Shown: positions 1-8,791, counted from the first letter of the stretch. The stretch: DNA of 64,000 bases from Celeribacter arenosi (GCF_039539485.1 NZ_BAABDF010000007.1:1426001-1490000), one strand, 5' to 3'. The notes: generated from the letters alone by a model not told the origin. Program-made: numbers and translations.

Positions 1-406
1 TCCGGTCGGTAAGCTGCGCCACGAGAAGACCAAAAGCCGTGGATGCCGCCGGCACAACAATAAGCCAGAGCATGTTGTTGCGCATCGCTTCCCAGAACTT
101 AGGCTCCTTTGCCATCTGTCTGTAGTTGTCCAGACCGACAAAGGCACCGCCCTGCGACCGGTCCGTCAAAGACAGGCGAAGCGTTTCAAAGACCGGATAG
201 GCCAGATAGAGCGTCAGCGCGAAAAGGGCCGGAAACAGGAACAGCCAAGGCCGCACCATGTTGGCGCGGTTGATATTGCGCCCTGCGTTCGGACCCTTGG
301 CCGGGAAAATGAATTTATCGAGGATGATGTTGGAGAAATAGAAATAGCCGATGCATGCACCGACTCCGACCGCGATCGTGACAAGTGCCAATACTGCTGG
401 ATGCAT
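1..406 (-). CDS. aglF: Glucoside ABC transporter permease AglF, 3' part cut by the window edge
   Basis: Inner-membrane permease of a binding-protein-dependent sugar importer. Only the first 135 codons are present, since the gene runs leftward out of the window. The visible protein has one hydrophobic segment at the very N-terminus and a second starting at about residue 50 (RPWLFLFPALFALTLYLAYP). This is the layout of AglF, which has an extra N-terminal segment compared with most MalF-type permeases. It lies downstream of aglE on the same strand across a 180-base gap that holds a strong stem-loop. In Sinorhizobium the order is aglE-aglF-aglG-aglA-aglK, so the second permease, a glycosidase and the ATPase probably lie to the left. 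The family imports sucrose, trehalose and maltose. The exact substrate here is inferred. Confidence 0.85.
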   Translation of the reverse strand, partial: MHPAVLALVTIAVGVGACIGYFYFSNIILDKFIFPAKGPNAGRNINRANMVRPWLFLFPALFALTLYLAYPVFETLRLSLTDRSQGGAFVGLDNYRQMAKEPKFWEAMRNNMLWLIVVPAASTAFGLLVAQLTDR

Positions 407-537
407 TATCCAATCCTTCCCTTCAATCGCGACCGGAACGCAGAAACCTGTCCCAACTCATCTATTTCGGAGTCGGTTGCGATGCGAAGGCCGCGCAGAC
501 GCGAACTTCGGATAGCAACCTGCATACAAACTAGGAT

Positions 538-568
538 GCGCAACCCGGGAACACTCCCCGGATTGCGC
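538..568 (-). other. Strong stem-loop between aglE and aglF
   Basis: On the minus transcript two 12-base arms (557-568 and 538-549) pair fully apart from one G-U wobble, around a 7-base loop. No U-run follows, so it does not look like an intrinsic terminator. It sits 19 bases past the aglE stop codon. Stem-loops placed after solute-binding-protein genes are known to protect the upstream mRNA from 3' decay, as after malE, giving more binding protein than permease. That role is inferred here. Confidence 0.6.
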
Positions 569-586
569 GATAATCTGGTCGACTGC

Positions 587-1852
587 TTACTTCAGGCTGT
601 CCCAGCTGGCCTGGATCTCGGCCGCAACTTCTTCAGCTGGCGTGCCACCGGCGAAGTCAACCATACCGGTCCAGAAGGAACCAGCGCCCACACCACCGGG
701 CATCAGGTCAGATGCGTCGAAGCGGAAAGTCGTGGCGGACAGAAGAATGTCGTTCATCGCTTTCAGGGTCGGGTCGGAGAACACAGATGTGTCTACGCCT
801 TTGTGCGGTGTCAGGAAACCCTTCTGCGCCATCCATGCTTCGTGAGCGGCAGGTGTTTTCAGGAATTCAACGAACTCATGTGCAACGGGTGCATCGCTCG
901 TGATTGCCCAAAGGGTACCAGCGCCCAGAACCGGGGAACCGAGATCTTTTTCGGCATAGGCAGGGAAGTAGAAGAAGTCAGCGTCTTCACCAACAACCGT
1001 ACCTTCAGGGAAGAAGGCGGGGATGAAGGATGCCTGACGGTGCATGTAGCACTGCGAAGGCACGCTGAAGAGGCCTTTGGGGCTATCACGGAAGTCCGTG
1101 GAAGCAACCGCTGCCTGACCACCGGACACATAGTCGTCCTGAATGAACCAACCGAATTCGTTGATCGCGCCGACGACGGCAGGATCATTGAACGGGATTT
1201 CGTTGGAAACCCACTTGTCGTAGACATCTGGCGACTGCGTGCGCAGCATCAGGTCTTCAACCCAGTCGGTTGCAGGCCAACCGGTTGCACCACCGGATCC
1301 CAGACCCACACACCATGCAGTTTCGCCATCATCGGCGATTTGCTGTGTGAGCGCCTTGAGCTCTTCCATGGTTGTCGGCACTTCGTAGCCAGCATCCGCG
1401 AAGTTGTCAGGCACATACCAAACGAGGGATTTCAGGTCGACTTTGTAGAAGAAACCGTAGAGGTGGTCTTCGCCGTCGGCACCCGCATAGGTGCCCAGAT
1501 CAACCCAGGACTGACCAGCAGCGTAGTTTTCAGCAACCCAGTCGCCGGTGCCATCAGCAAGCGGCGTCAGGAAACCGCGCGATGCGAGATCGGCGGCAAG
1601 GCCGGGCTGCGGGAATACGGCGATGTTTGGTGCGGAACCGGCTTCGGCATCGATCACGATCTGCGTTTCGAAGCTGTCGGAACCGACGTAGGACACGGTG
1701 TGGCCGGACTGCTCACGGAATACGTCCAGAACTTTCTGAACCTGCTCTTCGTCGGCACCGATCCACGGGCCAGCGATGGTGAGATTATCTGCCTGCACGC
1801 CGCCTGCCATGAGGGCAAGAGCGGCCGCGCCGGTTAGGAATGTATGTTTCAT
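587..1852 (-). CDS. aglE: Periplasmic glucoside-binding protein AglE
   Basis: A 421-residue extracellular solute-binding protein of family 1. It starts with a Sec signal peptide (MKHTFLTGAAALALMAGGVQA) and binds the sugar in the periplasm for the AglF/AglG permeases. Much of the sequence matches my memory of Sinorhizobium AglE, including the stretches SWVDLGTYAG, GLGSGGATGWPATDWVEDLM, STDFRDSPKGLF and ATTFRFDASDLMPG. The start is supported by a GGGAGG ribosome-binding site six bases upstream. It is divergent from the LacI regulator gene, and the shared intergenic region contains a palindromic operator. Family members import alpha-glucosides, but the enzyme encoded next door is a GH1 beta-glucosidase, so the real substrate may differ. 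Confidence 0.9.
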   Translation of the reverse strand: MKHTFLTGAAALALMAGGVQADNLTIAGPWIGADEEQVQKVLDVFREQSGHTVSYVGSDSFETQIVIDAEAGSAPNIAVFPQPGLAADLASRGFLTPLADGTGDWVAENYAAGQSWVDLGTYAGADGEDHLYGFFYKVDLKSLVWYVPDNFADAGYEVPTTMEELKALTQQIADDGETAWCVGLGSGGATGWPATDWVEDLMLRTQSPDVYDKWVSNEIPFNDPAVVGAINEFGWFIQDDYVSGGQAAVASTDFRDSPKGLFSVPSQCYMHRQASFIPAFFPEGTVVGEDADFFYFPAYAEKDLGSPVLGAGTLWAITSDAPVAHEFVEFLKTPAAHEAWMAQKGFLTPHKGVDTSVFSDPTLKAMNDILLSATTFRFDASDLMPGGVGAGSFWTGMVDFAGGTPAEEVAAEIQASWDSLK

Positions 1853-2190
1853 TGGTAGCCTCCCAGCTTGATGCTCTGCATAGGCAGAGCGTTCGTTTCG
1901 ATCGAAAGCGTAGCACCACGGGATAAGGAATCAATCCAATCCTCGCGCTGCGTGACAAGTCGTCACTTCAAAGCGCTTTGATCGCTGTATTTCTTCTGCT
2001 AGTTCGACGTGCGTGTCAATGACATGACCCCAATCTTGGCGTCTGATTTCGTTGATTTTTTATCTAAAACGTTTACGCTGTTAAATCCCGGGCTTCCAAG
2101 CTTGATACGAGTTGATACGCTTTACCCTAGCTCGGGAAACGTTCTAGTCTTGTCCAACGACAAAATAGAACACATGCGGGAGGGGCGAGC
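1853..2190. other. Divergent aglE/aglR control region
   Basis: This 338-base gap has no gene and carries the promoters of two divergent transcripts. It contains several short palindromes: 1896-1907 (TTTCGATCGAAA), the operator at 1968-1981, and two AACGTT-centred sites near 2069-2074 and 2139-2144. The AACGTT sites resemble LacI-family half-sites and may serve autoregulation of the regulator gene. Only the 1968-1981 element is backed by a second copy nearby. Confidence 0.5.
1968..1981. promoter_or_regulatory. Putative LacI-family operator upstream of aglE
   Basis: The 14 bases TCAAAGCGCTTTGA form a perfect palindrome with the central CG typical of LacI-family operators. A copy differing only in the last base occurs at 3261-3274, upstream of the beta-glucosidase gene. 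It lies 116 bases upstream of the aglE start codon. Binding by the adjacent LacI regulator is inferred. Confidence 0.75.
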
Positions 2191-3222
2191 ATGAATCTGA
2201 AAGAGTTGTCGGAACTGTTGGGGCTTTCGCAGACCACCGTGTCACGCGCCCTCAACGGCTATCCAGAAGTCTCGGAAGCCACGCGCAAAAAAGTAATGCT
2301 CGCAGCAAAGGACCACAACTACACCCCGAACACGCGCGCGCGAAGCCTCGCGACGGGGCGAAGCCACGCAGTCGGCCATGTAATCCCCCTGTCACTGGAA
2401 CATGAGGTTGTGAACCCCGTTTTCACAGACTTCCTTGCCGGCGCATCCGAAATCTACTCCCGCGAAAACTATGACATGTTGATCTCGGTCGTTCCCGTAG
2501 ATCAGGAAGCAGAAACCTACCGCAAAATCGCGAGCAAAGGTTCCGTCGATGGAGTCATTGTTCATGGACCTGCCATCAATGACCCGCGGATCGAATTGCT
2601 GCGCAGAATCAACATGCCCTTCGTGGTCCATGGCCGCTCCGGTGGCGATGACGAAGACTCGTACTCTTGGGTCGACATGAACAACACCCGCGCCTTCGAA
2701 CGCGCTACACGGTTCCTACTCGATCTCGGTCACCGGCGTATCGGATTGATCAACGGGTTGGAGCACATGGATTTTGCCGCCAAACGTAGGGCGGGTTACA
2801 AACGCGCCCTCGCCGCCTACGGCATCGAAGAAGACCCCGCCTTGTGCCGTGCGGAGGAAATGACAGAGAGCTACGGCTATGCCGCCACGAACGCCCTCCT
2901 CGACGGGCCCGAACCGCCGACAGCACTTTTGACATCTTCGATCATTCCGGCTTTCGGGGCCCGACGCGCGCTCGACGAACGCGCGCTCGTTTTGGGGAAA
3001 GATGTGTCACTCATTATTCACGACGACGACCTCTCCTACCTCAGAAATGGCGGGAAAGAGCCCATTTACACAGCGACGCGATCCTCTGTGCGCCAGGCGG
3101 GCCGCATGTGCGCCGAACTCTTGATGCAAAAGATCGCGGACCCGTCTACGCCGGTGCGCCACGAACTCCTGGACGCGGATTTGATCATCGGCGAAACGAC
3201 TGGACCCGCCCCACAGTCCTAG
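2191..3222 (+). CDS. aglR: LacI-family transcriptional regulator (AglR-like)
   Basis: A 343-residue DNA-binding repressor. The N-terminal helix-turn-helix is clear (LKELSELLGLSQTTVSRALNG, residues 3-23), followed by the hinge helix region (ARSLATGRS) and a periplasmic-binding-protein-like effector domain. The start is placed by the purine-rich GGGAGGGGCG just upstream. The gene stands between divergent aglE and the co-directional beta-glucosidase gene. The same palindrome lies before both target units, so this protein probably represses uptake and hydrolysis together and releases DNA when a glucoside is bound. The symbol follows the position and likeness to AglR of the rhizobial agl cluster. 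The effector is unknown. Confidence 0.85.
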   Translation: MNLKELSELLGLSQTTVSRALNGYPEVSEATRKKVMLAAKDHNYTPNTRARSLATGRSHAVGHVIPLSLEHEVVNPVFTDFLAGASEIYSRENYDMLISVVPVDQEAETYRKIASKGSVDGVIVHGPAINDPRIELLRRINMPFVVHGRSGGDDEDSYSWVDMNNTRAFERATRFLLDLGHRRIGLINGLEHMDFAAKRRAGYKRALAAYGIEEDPALCRAEEMTESYGYAATNALLDGPEPPTALLTSSIIPAFGARRALDERALVLGKDVSLIIHDDDLSYLRNGGKEPIYTATRSSVRQAGRMCAELLMQKIADPSTPVRHELLDADLIIGETTGPAPQS

Positions 3223-3260
3223 CCGACAATCGTGGAATAGCCTGCCCGCAGGTTTAGGTA

Positions 3261-3274
3261 TCAAAGCGCTTTGG
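3261..3274. promoter_or_regulatory. Second copy of the LacI-family operator, upstream of the beta-glucosidase gene
   Basis: TCAAAGCGCTTTGG repeats the 1968-1981 palindrome with one change in the last base. It lies 113 bases before the GH1 start codon and about 40 bases after the regulator stop. It suggests that the GH1-glk unit has its own promoter controlled by the adjacent LacI protein. Confidence 0.75.
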
Positions 3275-3387
3275 CCTTGCTATCAAGCCCGTATATTAGG
3301 TAGAGACGACAAAAGCCGGTCCATTGCCGGATAGAGAATAAATTCGCGTTCCCGCCGAACGTCGCGCCCTTATAAAGGACAGAGCCT

Positions 3388-4722
3388 ATGACCTTGACCC
3401 GCAACGATTTTCCCGAAGGTTTTCTGTTTGGCGCAGCAACCGCAGCCTATCAGGTCGAAGGACACGGGTTTGGCGGCGCGGGTCCAACACATTGGGATAC
3501 CTTCGCCGCAACTCCGGGAAATGTGGTGCGCAGCGAAGACGGTTCGCGGGCCTGCGACCAGTATCATCGCTATGGCGAAGACTTCGACCTTTTGATGGAG
3601 GGCAACTTTGATGCCTACCGTTTTTCGACCAGCTGGGCCCGGGTTCTTCCCGAAGGTCGCGGTCAGGTAAACGAAGCCGGCCTCGACTACTATGACCGTC
3701 TGACCGACGCTCTTCTGGAGCGCGGCCTCAAGCCCTGCCAAACGCTCTACCACTGGGAAATGCCCGCCGCTTTGGCGGATCTCGGCGGCTGGACGCACCC
3801 GGATGTCCACAACTGGTTTGGAGACTACGTCGAGGTCATCGACGGGCGCATCGGCGATCGCATGGAATCGATCGCGACCATCAATGAACCTTGGTGCGTC
3901 GCCTTTCTGTCGCACTTCTACGGCGCCCACGCGCCCGGAATGCGCGACATACGTGCCACCGCCCGCGCCATGCACCATGTTCTCAAAGCCCACGGCGAGG
4001 CGATGAACCGCCTGCGCGCCAAAGGCCGCGACAACCTCGGGATCGTGTTGAATTTCGACTATTGCGAAGCCGCGACTGAAGACCCGAAAGATCAAAAGGC
4101 GGCCGCAACCGCCGATGCGATTTTCAATCGCTGGTTCATCGAGGCGATCACCAAAGGCACCTACCCTTCCGAGGCCATGGAAGGCTTTGAGGCGCATATG
4201 CCCAAAGGGTGGCAGGCCGATATGAAGAGCCATATCAACCAACCGCTCGACTGGCTCGGCGTCAATTACTACACGCGCCACATTCATGCCCATGACCCCG
4301 CGGCCACCGCATGGCCCCCGAACCGCGATGTTCCCGGACACCGCGCGACCACGCAGATGGGTTGGGAAGTCTATCCCGAGGGCCTGCACCACTTCATCAC
4401 CCGCATGTCAGATAAATACGTCGGTGACCTGCCGATTTATGTGACCGAAAACGGTATGGCTTGGGAGGATCACATCCTCAACGGGGCGGTCAATGACCCT
4501 GAAAGATGCGATTTCATCAAATCCCACCTCGCGGCCATGAAAAAGTCGATCGACGACGGGGCGAACCTGAAGGGTTTCTTCTACTGGTCGCTATTGGACA
4601 ACTATGAATGGGCGGAAGGGTATGAGAAACGCTTTGGCATCGTGCATGTGGACTTCGACACCTTGAAGCGCACCCCCAAAGCCTCTTACCACATGCTCAA
4701 AGAATTCCTGAGTCGGGACTGA
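3388..4722 (+). CDS. bglA: Beta-glucosidase, glycoside hydrolase family 1
   Basis: A 444-residue GH1 enzyme that hydrolyses the terminal beta-glucosidic bond of cellobiose- or laminaribiose-like sugars with retention of configuration. The acid/base glutamate is E167 in TINEP and the nucleophile is E354 in YVTENG. The N-terminal FLFGAATAAYQVEG and the C-terminal GFFYWSLLDNYEWAEGY are also family signatures. There is no signal peptide, so it acts in the cytoplasm on imported sugar. Length is normal for GH1. It is followed three bases later by glucokinase, so released glucose is phosphorylated at once. The operator at 3261-3274 points to control by the adjacent LacI protein. The preferred linkage cannot be read from sequence. 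Confidence 0.93.
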   Translation: MTLTRNDFPEGFLFGAATAAYQVEGHGFGGAGPTHWDTFAATPGNVVRSEDGSRACDQYHRYGEDFDLLMEGNFDAYRFSTSWARVLPEGRGQVNEAGLDYYDRLTDALLERGLKPCQTLYHWEMPAALADLGGWTHPDVHNWFGDYVEVIDGRIGDRMESIATINEPWCVAFLSHFYGAHAPGMRDIRATARAMHHVLKAHGEAMNRLRAKGRDNLGIVLNFDYCEAATEDPKDQKAAATADAIFNRWFIEAITKGTYPSEAMEGFEAHMPKGWQADMKSHINQPLDWLGVNYYTRHIHAHDPAATAWPPNRDVPGHRATTQMGWEVYPEGLHHFITRMSDKYVGDLPIYVTENGMAWEDHILNGAVNDPERCDFIKSHLAAMKKSIDDGANLKGFFYWSLLDNYEWAEGYEKRFGIVHVDFDTLKRTPKASYHMLKEFLSRD

Positions 4723-4725
4723 TCC

Positions 4726-5700
4726 ATGAGCAAGCATCCTGCCAACACCCTCTCCCTTGTCGCCGATATCGGAGGGACCAACACGCGCGTCGCTCTGGCA
4801 GACGGCACAGTTTTGCTGCCCGAAACGGTCCGCAAATATGCGAACCGCCATTTTCCCGGCCTCGAGAGTGTGCTGCGCAAATACATTTCCGAAGAAGGCG
4901 ATGTAGATTGCAAAGGTGCCTGTGTCGCGGTCGCCGGACCCGTGCGTGATGGCGTCGGCACGATGACAAACCTCGACTGGACCATCGACTCCGATACCCT
5001 TCGTCGAGCCGCCCACGCAGAACATGTGGCAATCCTCAATGACTTGCAGGCACAGGGCTATGCAATTGGCCATGTGAATGATGACAAAATCCGGCGGGTC
5101 ATCGAAGGCCCCGAAGCGGCATCAAATGCCGTCCGCCTCGTTGTGGGCGTCGGCACTGGTTTTAACGCGGCTCCGGTGTTCGACACTGGCAAAGGGTCCT
5201 TTGTGCCCCCATCCGAAGCCGGACATGCCAACCTGCCTATCCGCAACGAGCGCGAATTGCGCCTCTGCCAGTTCGTTGAAACCGCCCACGGCTTCCCTGC
5301 AGTCGAAGATGTTCTGTCCGGACGGGGACTTGAGCGCGTCTATCTCTTCCTCGGAAACGAAGTTGGCGACACTCGCGAAAAGTCCGCCGCCGAGATTATG
5401 GAGGCGGTCAGCGCAGGCAACGACCCCCGCGCCGACGAAGCCGCGCATTTGTTCATCAAGGTTCTGGGCACAGTCGCGGGCAACCTGTCGCTGATCCAGT
5501 TGCCCTTCGGTGGCGTGTACCTCATCGGTGGCGTTGCGCGCGCTATGACACCCTATTTCGACCGTTTCGGTTTCAAAGAAGCGTTCCGCGACAAAGGTCG
5601 CTTTGCCGGTTTTATGAAGAACTTTTCGGTATCGGTCATCGAAGACGATTACGCCGCGCTAACGGGCTGTGCGTCGCACCTCCATCACCTGTTTCCCTAA
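4726..5700 (+). CDS. glk: Glucokinase
   Basis: A 324-residue cytoplasmic ATP-dependent kinase that makes glucose 6-phosphate. The N-terminal phosphate-binding loop LVADIGGTNTRVAL marks the Glk type rather than the ROK type. It continues with LNDLQAQGYAI and the glucose-binding VGVGTGFNAA and SEAGHANLP stretches. Its start codon lies three bases after the beta-glucosidase stop, so the two are co-transcribed and probably translationally coupled. It completes a short route from imported glucoside through free glucose to central metabolism. Flavobacterial-type regulatory domains are absent. Confidence 0.92.
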   Translation: MSKHPANTLSLVADIGGTNTRVALADGTVLLPETVRKYANRHFPGLESVLRKYISEEGDVDCKGACVAVAGPVRDGVGTMTNLDWTIDSDTLRRAAHAEHVAILNDLQAQGYAIGHVNDDKIRRVIEGPEAASNAVRLVVGVGTGFNAAPVFDTGKGSFVPPSEAGHANLPIRNERELRLCQFVETAHGFPAVEDVLSGRGLERVYLFLGNEVGDTREKSAAEIMEAVSAGNDPRADEAAHLFIKVLGTVAGNLSLIQLPFGGVYLIGGVARAMTPYFDRFGFKEAFRDKGRFAGFMKNFSVSVIEDDYAALTGCASHLHHLFP

Positions 5701-5871
5701 AACCATCTGACAAACGGGTCTTTAAGTCGGGGCATATTTTGGCACGGACCCAAGCCATTTTGGTCCCCGTAACCTCGTCTTAACGCACTCCCCCTTACAC
5801 AGGTTTTCGTGACCGGAGATGTAAGGGATTGTTCGGATGTATATGACCCTCGGTAAATGGGGCGCGCGCGG

Positions 5872-6153
5872 ATGACAGTCCATGTGCAACTCCCCGACCG
5901 CCTCGACTACCAATCTGTAGTTCCGCTGCTCGCCGATATCGGGGCCGTCGACGATGACGACCTCGTTCTTGATGCGGCTCAGGTCCGTCATATGGGCACC
6001 CTGCCCCTTCAGGCTATTTTGTCGACTGTTAAAACTCGTGCAGGTTCCGGCAAGAAAACGCGTTTGGCCAACGCTTCCGATAGCTGTGTCGATATGCTCA
6101 GCCTTTTCGGCTTTTCACCCGAAACCCTGACCCAACCGGAGACATGGACATGA
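5872..6153 (+). CDS. STAS-domain protein at the head of the chemotaxis operon
   Basis: A 93-residue cytoplasmic protein with the pattern of a STAS domain: two N-terminal beta strands, then LVLDAAQVRHMGTLPLQAI, and a C-terminal helix and strand containing LFGFSPETL. STAS domains act as anti-anti-sigma factors or as small docking modules. In alphaproteobacterial che operons such a gene often comes first, but its role there is not settled. The serine phosphorylated in anti-anti-sigma factors is replaced here by methionine or threonine in HMGT, so a phospho-switch is uncertain. An alternative in-frame start lies at 5857. Neither start has a strong ribosome-binding site. The stop overlaps the cheY start by four bases. 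Confidence 0.7.
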   Translation: MTVHVQLPDRLDYQSVVPLLADIGAVDDDDLVLDAAQVRHMGTLPLQAILSTVKTRAGSGKKTRLANASDSCVDMLSLFGFSPETLTQPETWT

Positions 6154-6515
6154 GCCTCGAAGTCCTCGCGGTCGACGACAGCCGCACGATGCGTGATATG
6201 CTGAACCTCGCCCTTTCCTCTGCCGGCTTCACTGCGCACCTCGCAGAGGACGGCGAACACGGTCTTGAAGTGCTCAAAACCATCGAGCCGGACGTGATCA
6301 TTACCGACATCAACATGCCCCGCCTCGACGGCTTCGGCTTTATCAACGCGATCCGCTCCGAGGAAAAATGGAGCCGCGTGCCAATTCTCGTTCTCACCAC
6401 CGAAAGTGCAGACGAATTGAAAGCGAAAGCTCGCGCTGCGGGAGCAACCGGTTGGATCGTCAAACCATTCGATCCGGCCAAACTCGTCAAAGCTCTCCAA
6501 ATGGTCGCAGGATAG
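6150..6515 (+). CDS. cheY: Chemotaxis response regulator CheY
   Basis: A 121-residue single receiver domain that carries phosphoryl groups from CheA to the flagellar motor. The acidic pocket is D9-D10, the phosphoacceptor is D53 (ITDINMP), the switch residues are in LTTES, and the conserved lysine is in VKPFDP. The start at 6150 gives an ATGA overlap with the STAS gene. A Met two codons upstream (6144) is possible but less likely. CheA follows nine bases downstream. A second single-domain receiver lies later in the same operon, so one of the two may act as a phosphate sink, as described for multi-CheY alphaproteobacteria. Confidence 0.92.
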   Translation: MSLEVLAVDDSRTMRDMLNLALSSAGFTAHLAEDGEHGLEVLKTIEPDVIITDINMPRLDGFGFINAIRSEEKWSRVPILVLTTESADELKAKARAAGATGWIVKPFDPAKLVKALQMVAG

Positions 6516-6524
6516 GGAGCACCT

Positions 6525-8789
6525 ATGTCCGACCCGATGGCTGAAATCCGCGCCTCATTCTTTATTGAGGCCGAAGAACTGCTCGAAAGCCTGCAAGACG
6601 GGCTTCAGCTAATGGTCGACGGAGATACCGACCCGGAAACCGTCAATGTCGTTTTTCGCGCGGTCCACTCGATAAAGGGCGGTGCCGGGGCTTTTGGACT
6701 CGATGATCTCGTCGCCTTTGCGCATCGCTTTGAAACTGTCATGGACGAAGTGCGCGCCGAACGGTTCCACCCGAATGCCGAGACGATCCGCCTCTTCTTT
6801 TCCTGCGCGGATATTCTGGGCGATCTCGTAAGGGCCGCCCGCGACGATGAACCTGTGGATGAGGCCGTAACTGCGCCCGTCCTGGAAAAACTCGAACTGT
6901 TGGTGGGAATTGAAGAAGAGGTCGAAGAAGAGCTCGACTTCACCCCGTCGACGCTGACGCTGGATTTTAGTGGCGACGGTGGACTGCCGGATCTACCCGA
7001 CCTGCCGGATTTGGAACCATTTCCCGAACCGATCGATGGAGCGGGTTCTGAGGCACGCAGTGGCTTTCGCGTCACCTTCAAACCGCATGTCGCCCTCTAC
7101 ACCTCTGGAAATGAACCACTTTACCTGCTTCGCGCCCTGCGTGACCTTGGCGATATCACTCTCACCTGTGATTGCAGCGCGATCCCTGATCTCCCAAACT
7201 TCGACCCCGAAGTCGCTTACCTGACTTGGGACATTGAAGTTGCGACAGAGGAAGATCATCAAGCAGTCGTTGAAGTTTTCGAGTTTGTCGAAGGCCTGTG
7301 CGAACTCGTAATCACCCCCCTGTCGGGCGCAAACCCGGCAGAAGATGATCAATCATCAATAGATATGGCTCAATCCAGCTTGGCGGACCTACCCATCGCG
7401 CCGTCCCCCCCAACTGCGCCAGAAGACCTCCCATCTGCCCAACCGGTCGTAGAGGCCCCAAAGGGACCGGAACCCGCGCCCATAGTGGAAACCGTTGCAA
7501 CTCCGGACGCCCCCACGCCGCAAACGGAAGACGAAACATCCGCCTCAACACCACCAAGGACACCGCCCACCCCCACCCAGCCGCGTGCAACGGTGAGAGT
7601 CGATCTCGAGCGGATCGACAGGTTGGTGAATCTCGTCGGCGAACTCGTCATCAACCAAGCCATGCTGAGCCAATCAGTCACCGAAGCCGGCTTGCAGCCA
7701 AATTCACCCGTCTCCACGGGCCTTGAGGAATTCCAGCAACTTACACGCGACATTCAGGAATCTGTGATGATGATCCGCGCGCAGCCGATCAAATCGCTGT
7801 TCCAACGCATGGGTCGAATTGTCCGCGAATCCTCGGCGTCCGTTGGGAAAGACGCGCGTTTACACACCGATGGCGAAAACACCGAGGTCGATAAAACGGT
7901 TATCGAGCGTCTTGCGGATCCTCTGACACATATGATCCGAAACGCCGTCGACCACGGGCTCGAAACCACAGAACAACGACTGGCCGCAGGCAAACCTGCA
8001 GAGGGTCACGTCACCTTGACAGCCCGGCATCGGTCGGGGCGCATATTGATCGAAGTGGCCGATGACGGCGCTGGCATTAATCGCGCACGGGTCCGCCAAA
8101 AAGCAGTTGAAAAGGGTCTCATTTCTGAAGACGCCGCTCTGTCAGACAGCGACATCGACAATTTACTATTCATGCCAGGCTTTTCGACTGCCGCCGAGGT
8201 ATCAAACCTCTCCGGTCGCGGCGTGGGTATGGACGTTGTCAGAAGCGCGATCCAAGCACTGGGTGGCCGGATTACGATTACATCTCAGGAAGGGAAAGGG
8301 ACGACATTCTCGATCTCCTTGCCCCTAACGCTCGCAGTGCTCGACGGTATGGTCGTGCGCGTGGCGGGAGAGACATTGGTAGTTCCCCTAAACGCAATCC
8401 TTGAGACGCTCACCTTAACCGACAATGACCTCAAAGCTCTCGGCCCTGAAACACACGTTGTGCAAATCAGGAGCGGTTTCGTCCCGCTTTTGGATTTGGG
8501 GGCCGAACTCGGCTACCGGACACCCTGCGAGTCCTACGTCGGCGGCATCGTCCTTCTCATTGGACAGGAAGACGGCAACCATGCCGCGCTGGTGGTCGAC
8601 GCAATCGAAGACCAACGCCAGGTCGTCATCAAGGGATTGGAGGCGAGCTATGGTCGGGTCCCTGGCATCGCAGCAGCCACAATCTTGGGAGACGGCCAAA
8701 TCGCACTCATACTGGACCCTGTTGACCTCGTAGGTCAGGCATCTGGCCGCACTAAATCACCGAAATCGCAGTTCGCTTTGGAGGCTTAG
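6525..8789 (+). CDS. cheA: Chemotaxis histidine kinase CheA
   Basis: A 754-residue cytoplasmic kinase that couples receptors to CheY and CheB. The domains in order are an HPt domain (phosphorylated H48 in AVHSIKGGAGAFG), a middle domain of about residues 185-265 (RVTFKPHVALYTSGNEPLYL) typical of alphaproteobacterial CheA, a long proline-rich linker (about 285-360), the dimerisation helices (VDLERIDRLVNLVGELVINQ), the ATPase domain (RNAVDHGLE, DDGAGIN, GRGVGMDVV) and a C-terminal CheW-like domain. The start is supported by AGGGAG upstream. It is followed by cheW after two bases. All catalytic motifs appear intact. Confidence 0.95.
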   Translation: MSDPMAEIRASFFIEAEELLESLQDGLQLMVDGDTDPETVNVVFRAVHSIKGGAGAFGLDDLVAFAHRFETVMDEVRAERFHPNAETIRLFFSCADILGDLVRAARDDEPVDEAVTAPVLEKLELLVGIEEEVEEELDFTPSTLTLDFSGDGGLPDLPDLPDLEPFPEPIDGAGSEARSGFRVTFKPHVALYTSGNEPLYLLRALRDLGDITLTCDCSAIPDLPNFDPEVAYLTWDIEVATEEDHQAVVEVFEFVEGLCELVITPLSGANPAEDDQSSIDMAQSSLADLPIAPSPPTAPEDLPSAQPVVEAPKGPEPAPIVETVATPDAPTPQTEDETSASTPPRTPPTPTQPRATVRVDLERIDRLVNLVGELVINQAMLSQSVTEAGLQPNSPVSTGLEEFQQLTRDIQESVMMIRAQPIKSLFQRMGRIVRESSASVGKDARLHTDGENTEVDKTVIERLADPLTHMIRNAVDHGLETTEQRLAAGKPAEGHVTLTARHRSGRILIEVADDGAGINRARVRQKAVEKGLISEDAALSDSDIDNLLFMPGFSTAAEVSNLSGRGVGMDVVRSAIQALGGRITITSQEGKGTTFSISLPLTLAVLDGMVVRVAGETLVVPLNAILETLTLTDNDLKALGPETHVVQIRSGFVPLLDLGAELGYRTPCESYVGGIVLLIGQEDGNHAALVVDAIEDQRQVVIKGLEASYGRVPGIAAATILGDGQIALILDPVDLVGQASGRTKSPKSQFALEA

Positions 8790-8791
8790 CG

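Noticed and set aside
401..1837. Plus-strand open frame of 478 codons opposite aglE
   Set aside because: It mirrors the codons of aglE, has no ribosome-binding site and no recognisable protein. High-GC genes often leave long frames on the other strand.
3370..4392. Minus-strand open frame of 340 codons opposite the GH1 gene
   Set aside because: The GH1 gene has full catalytic motifs and operon context. The antisense frame has neither.
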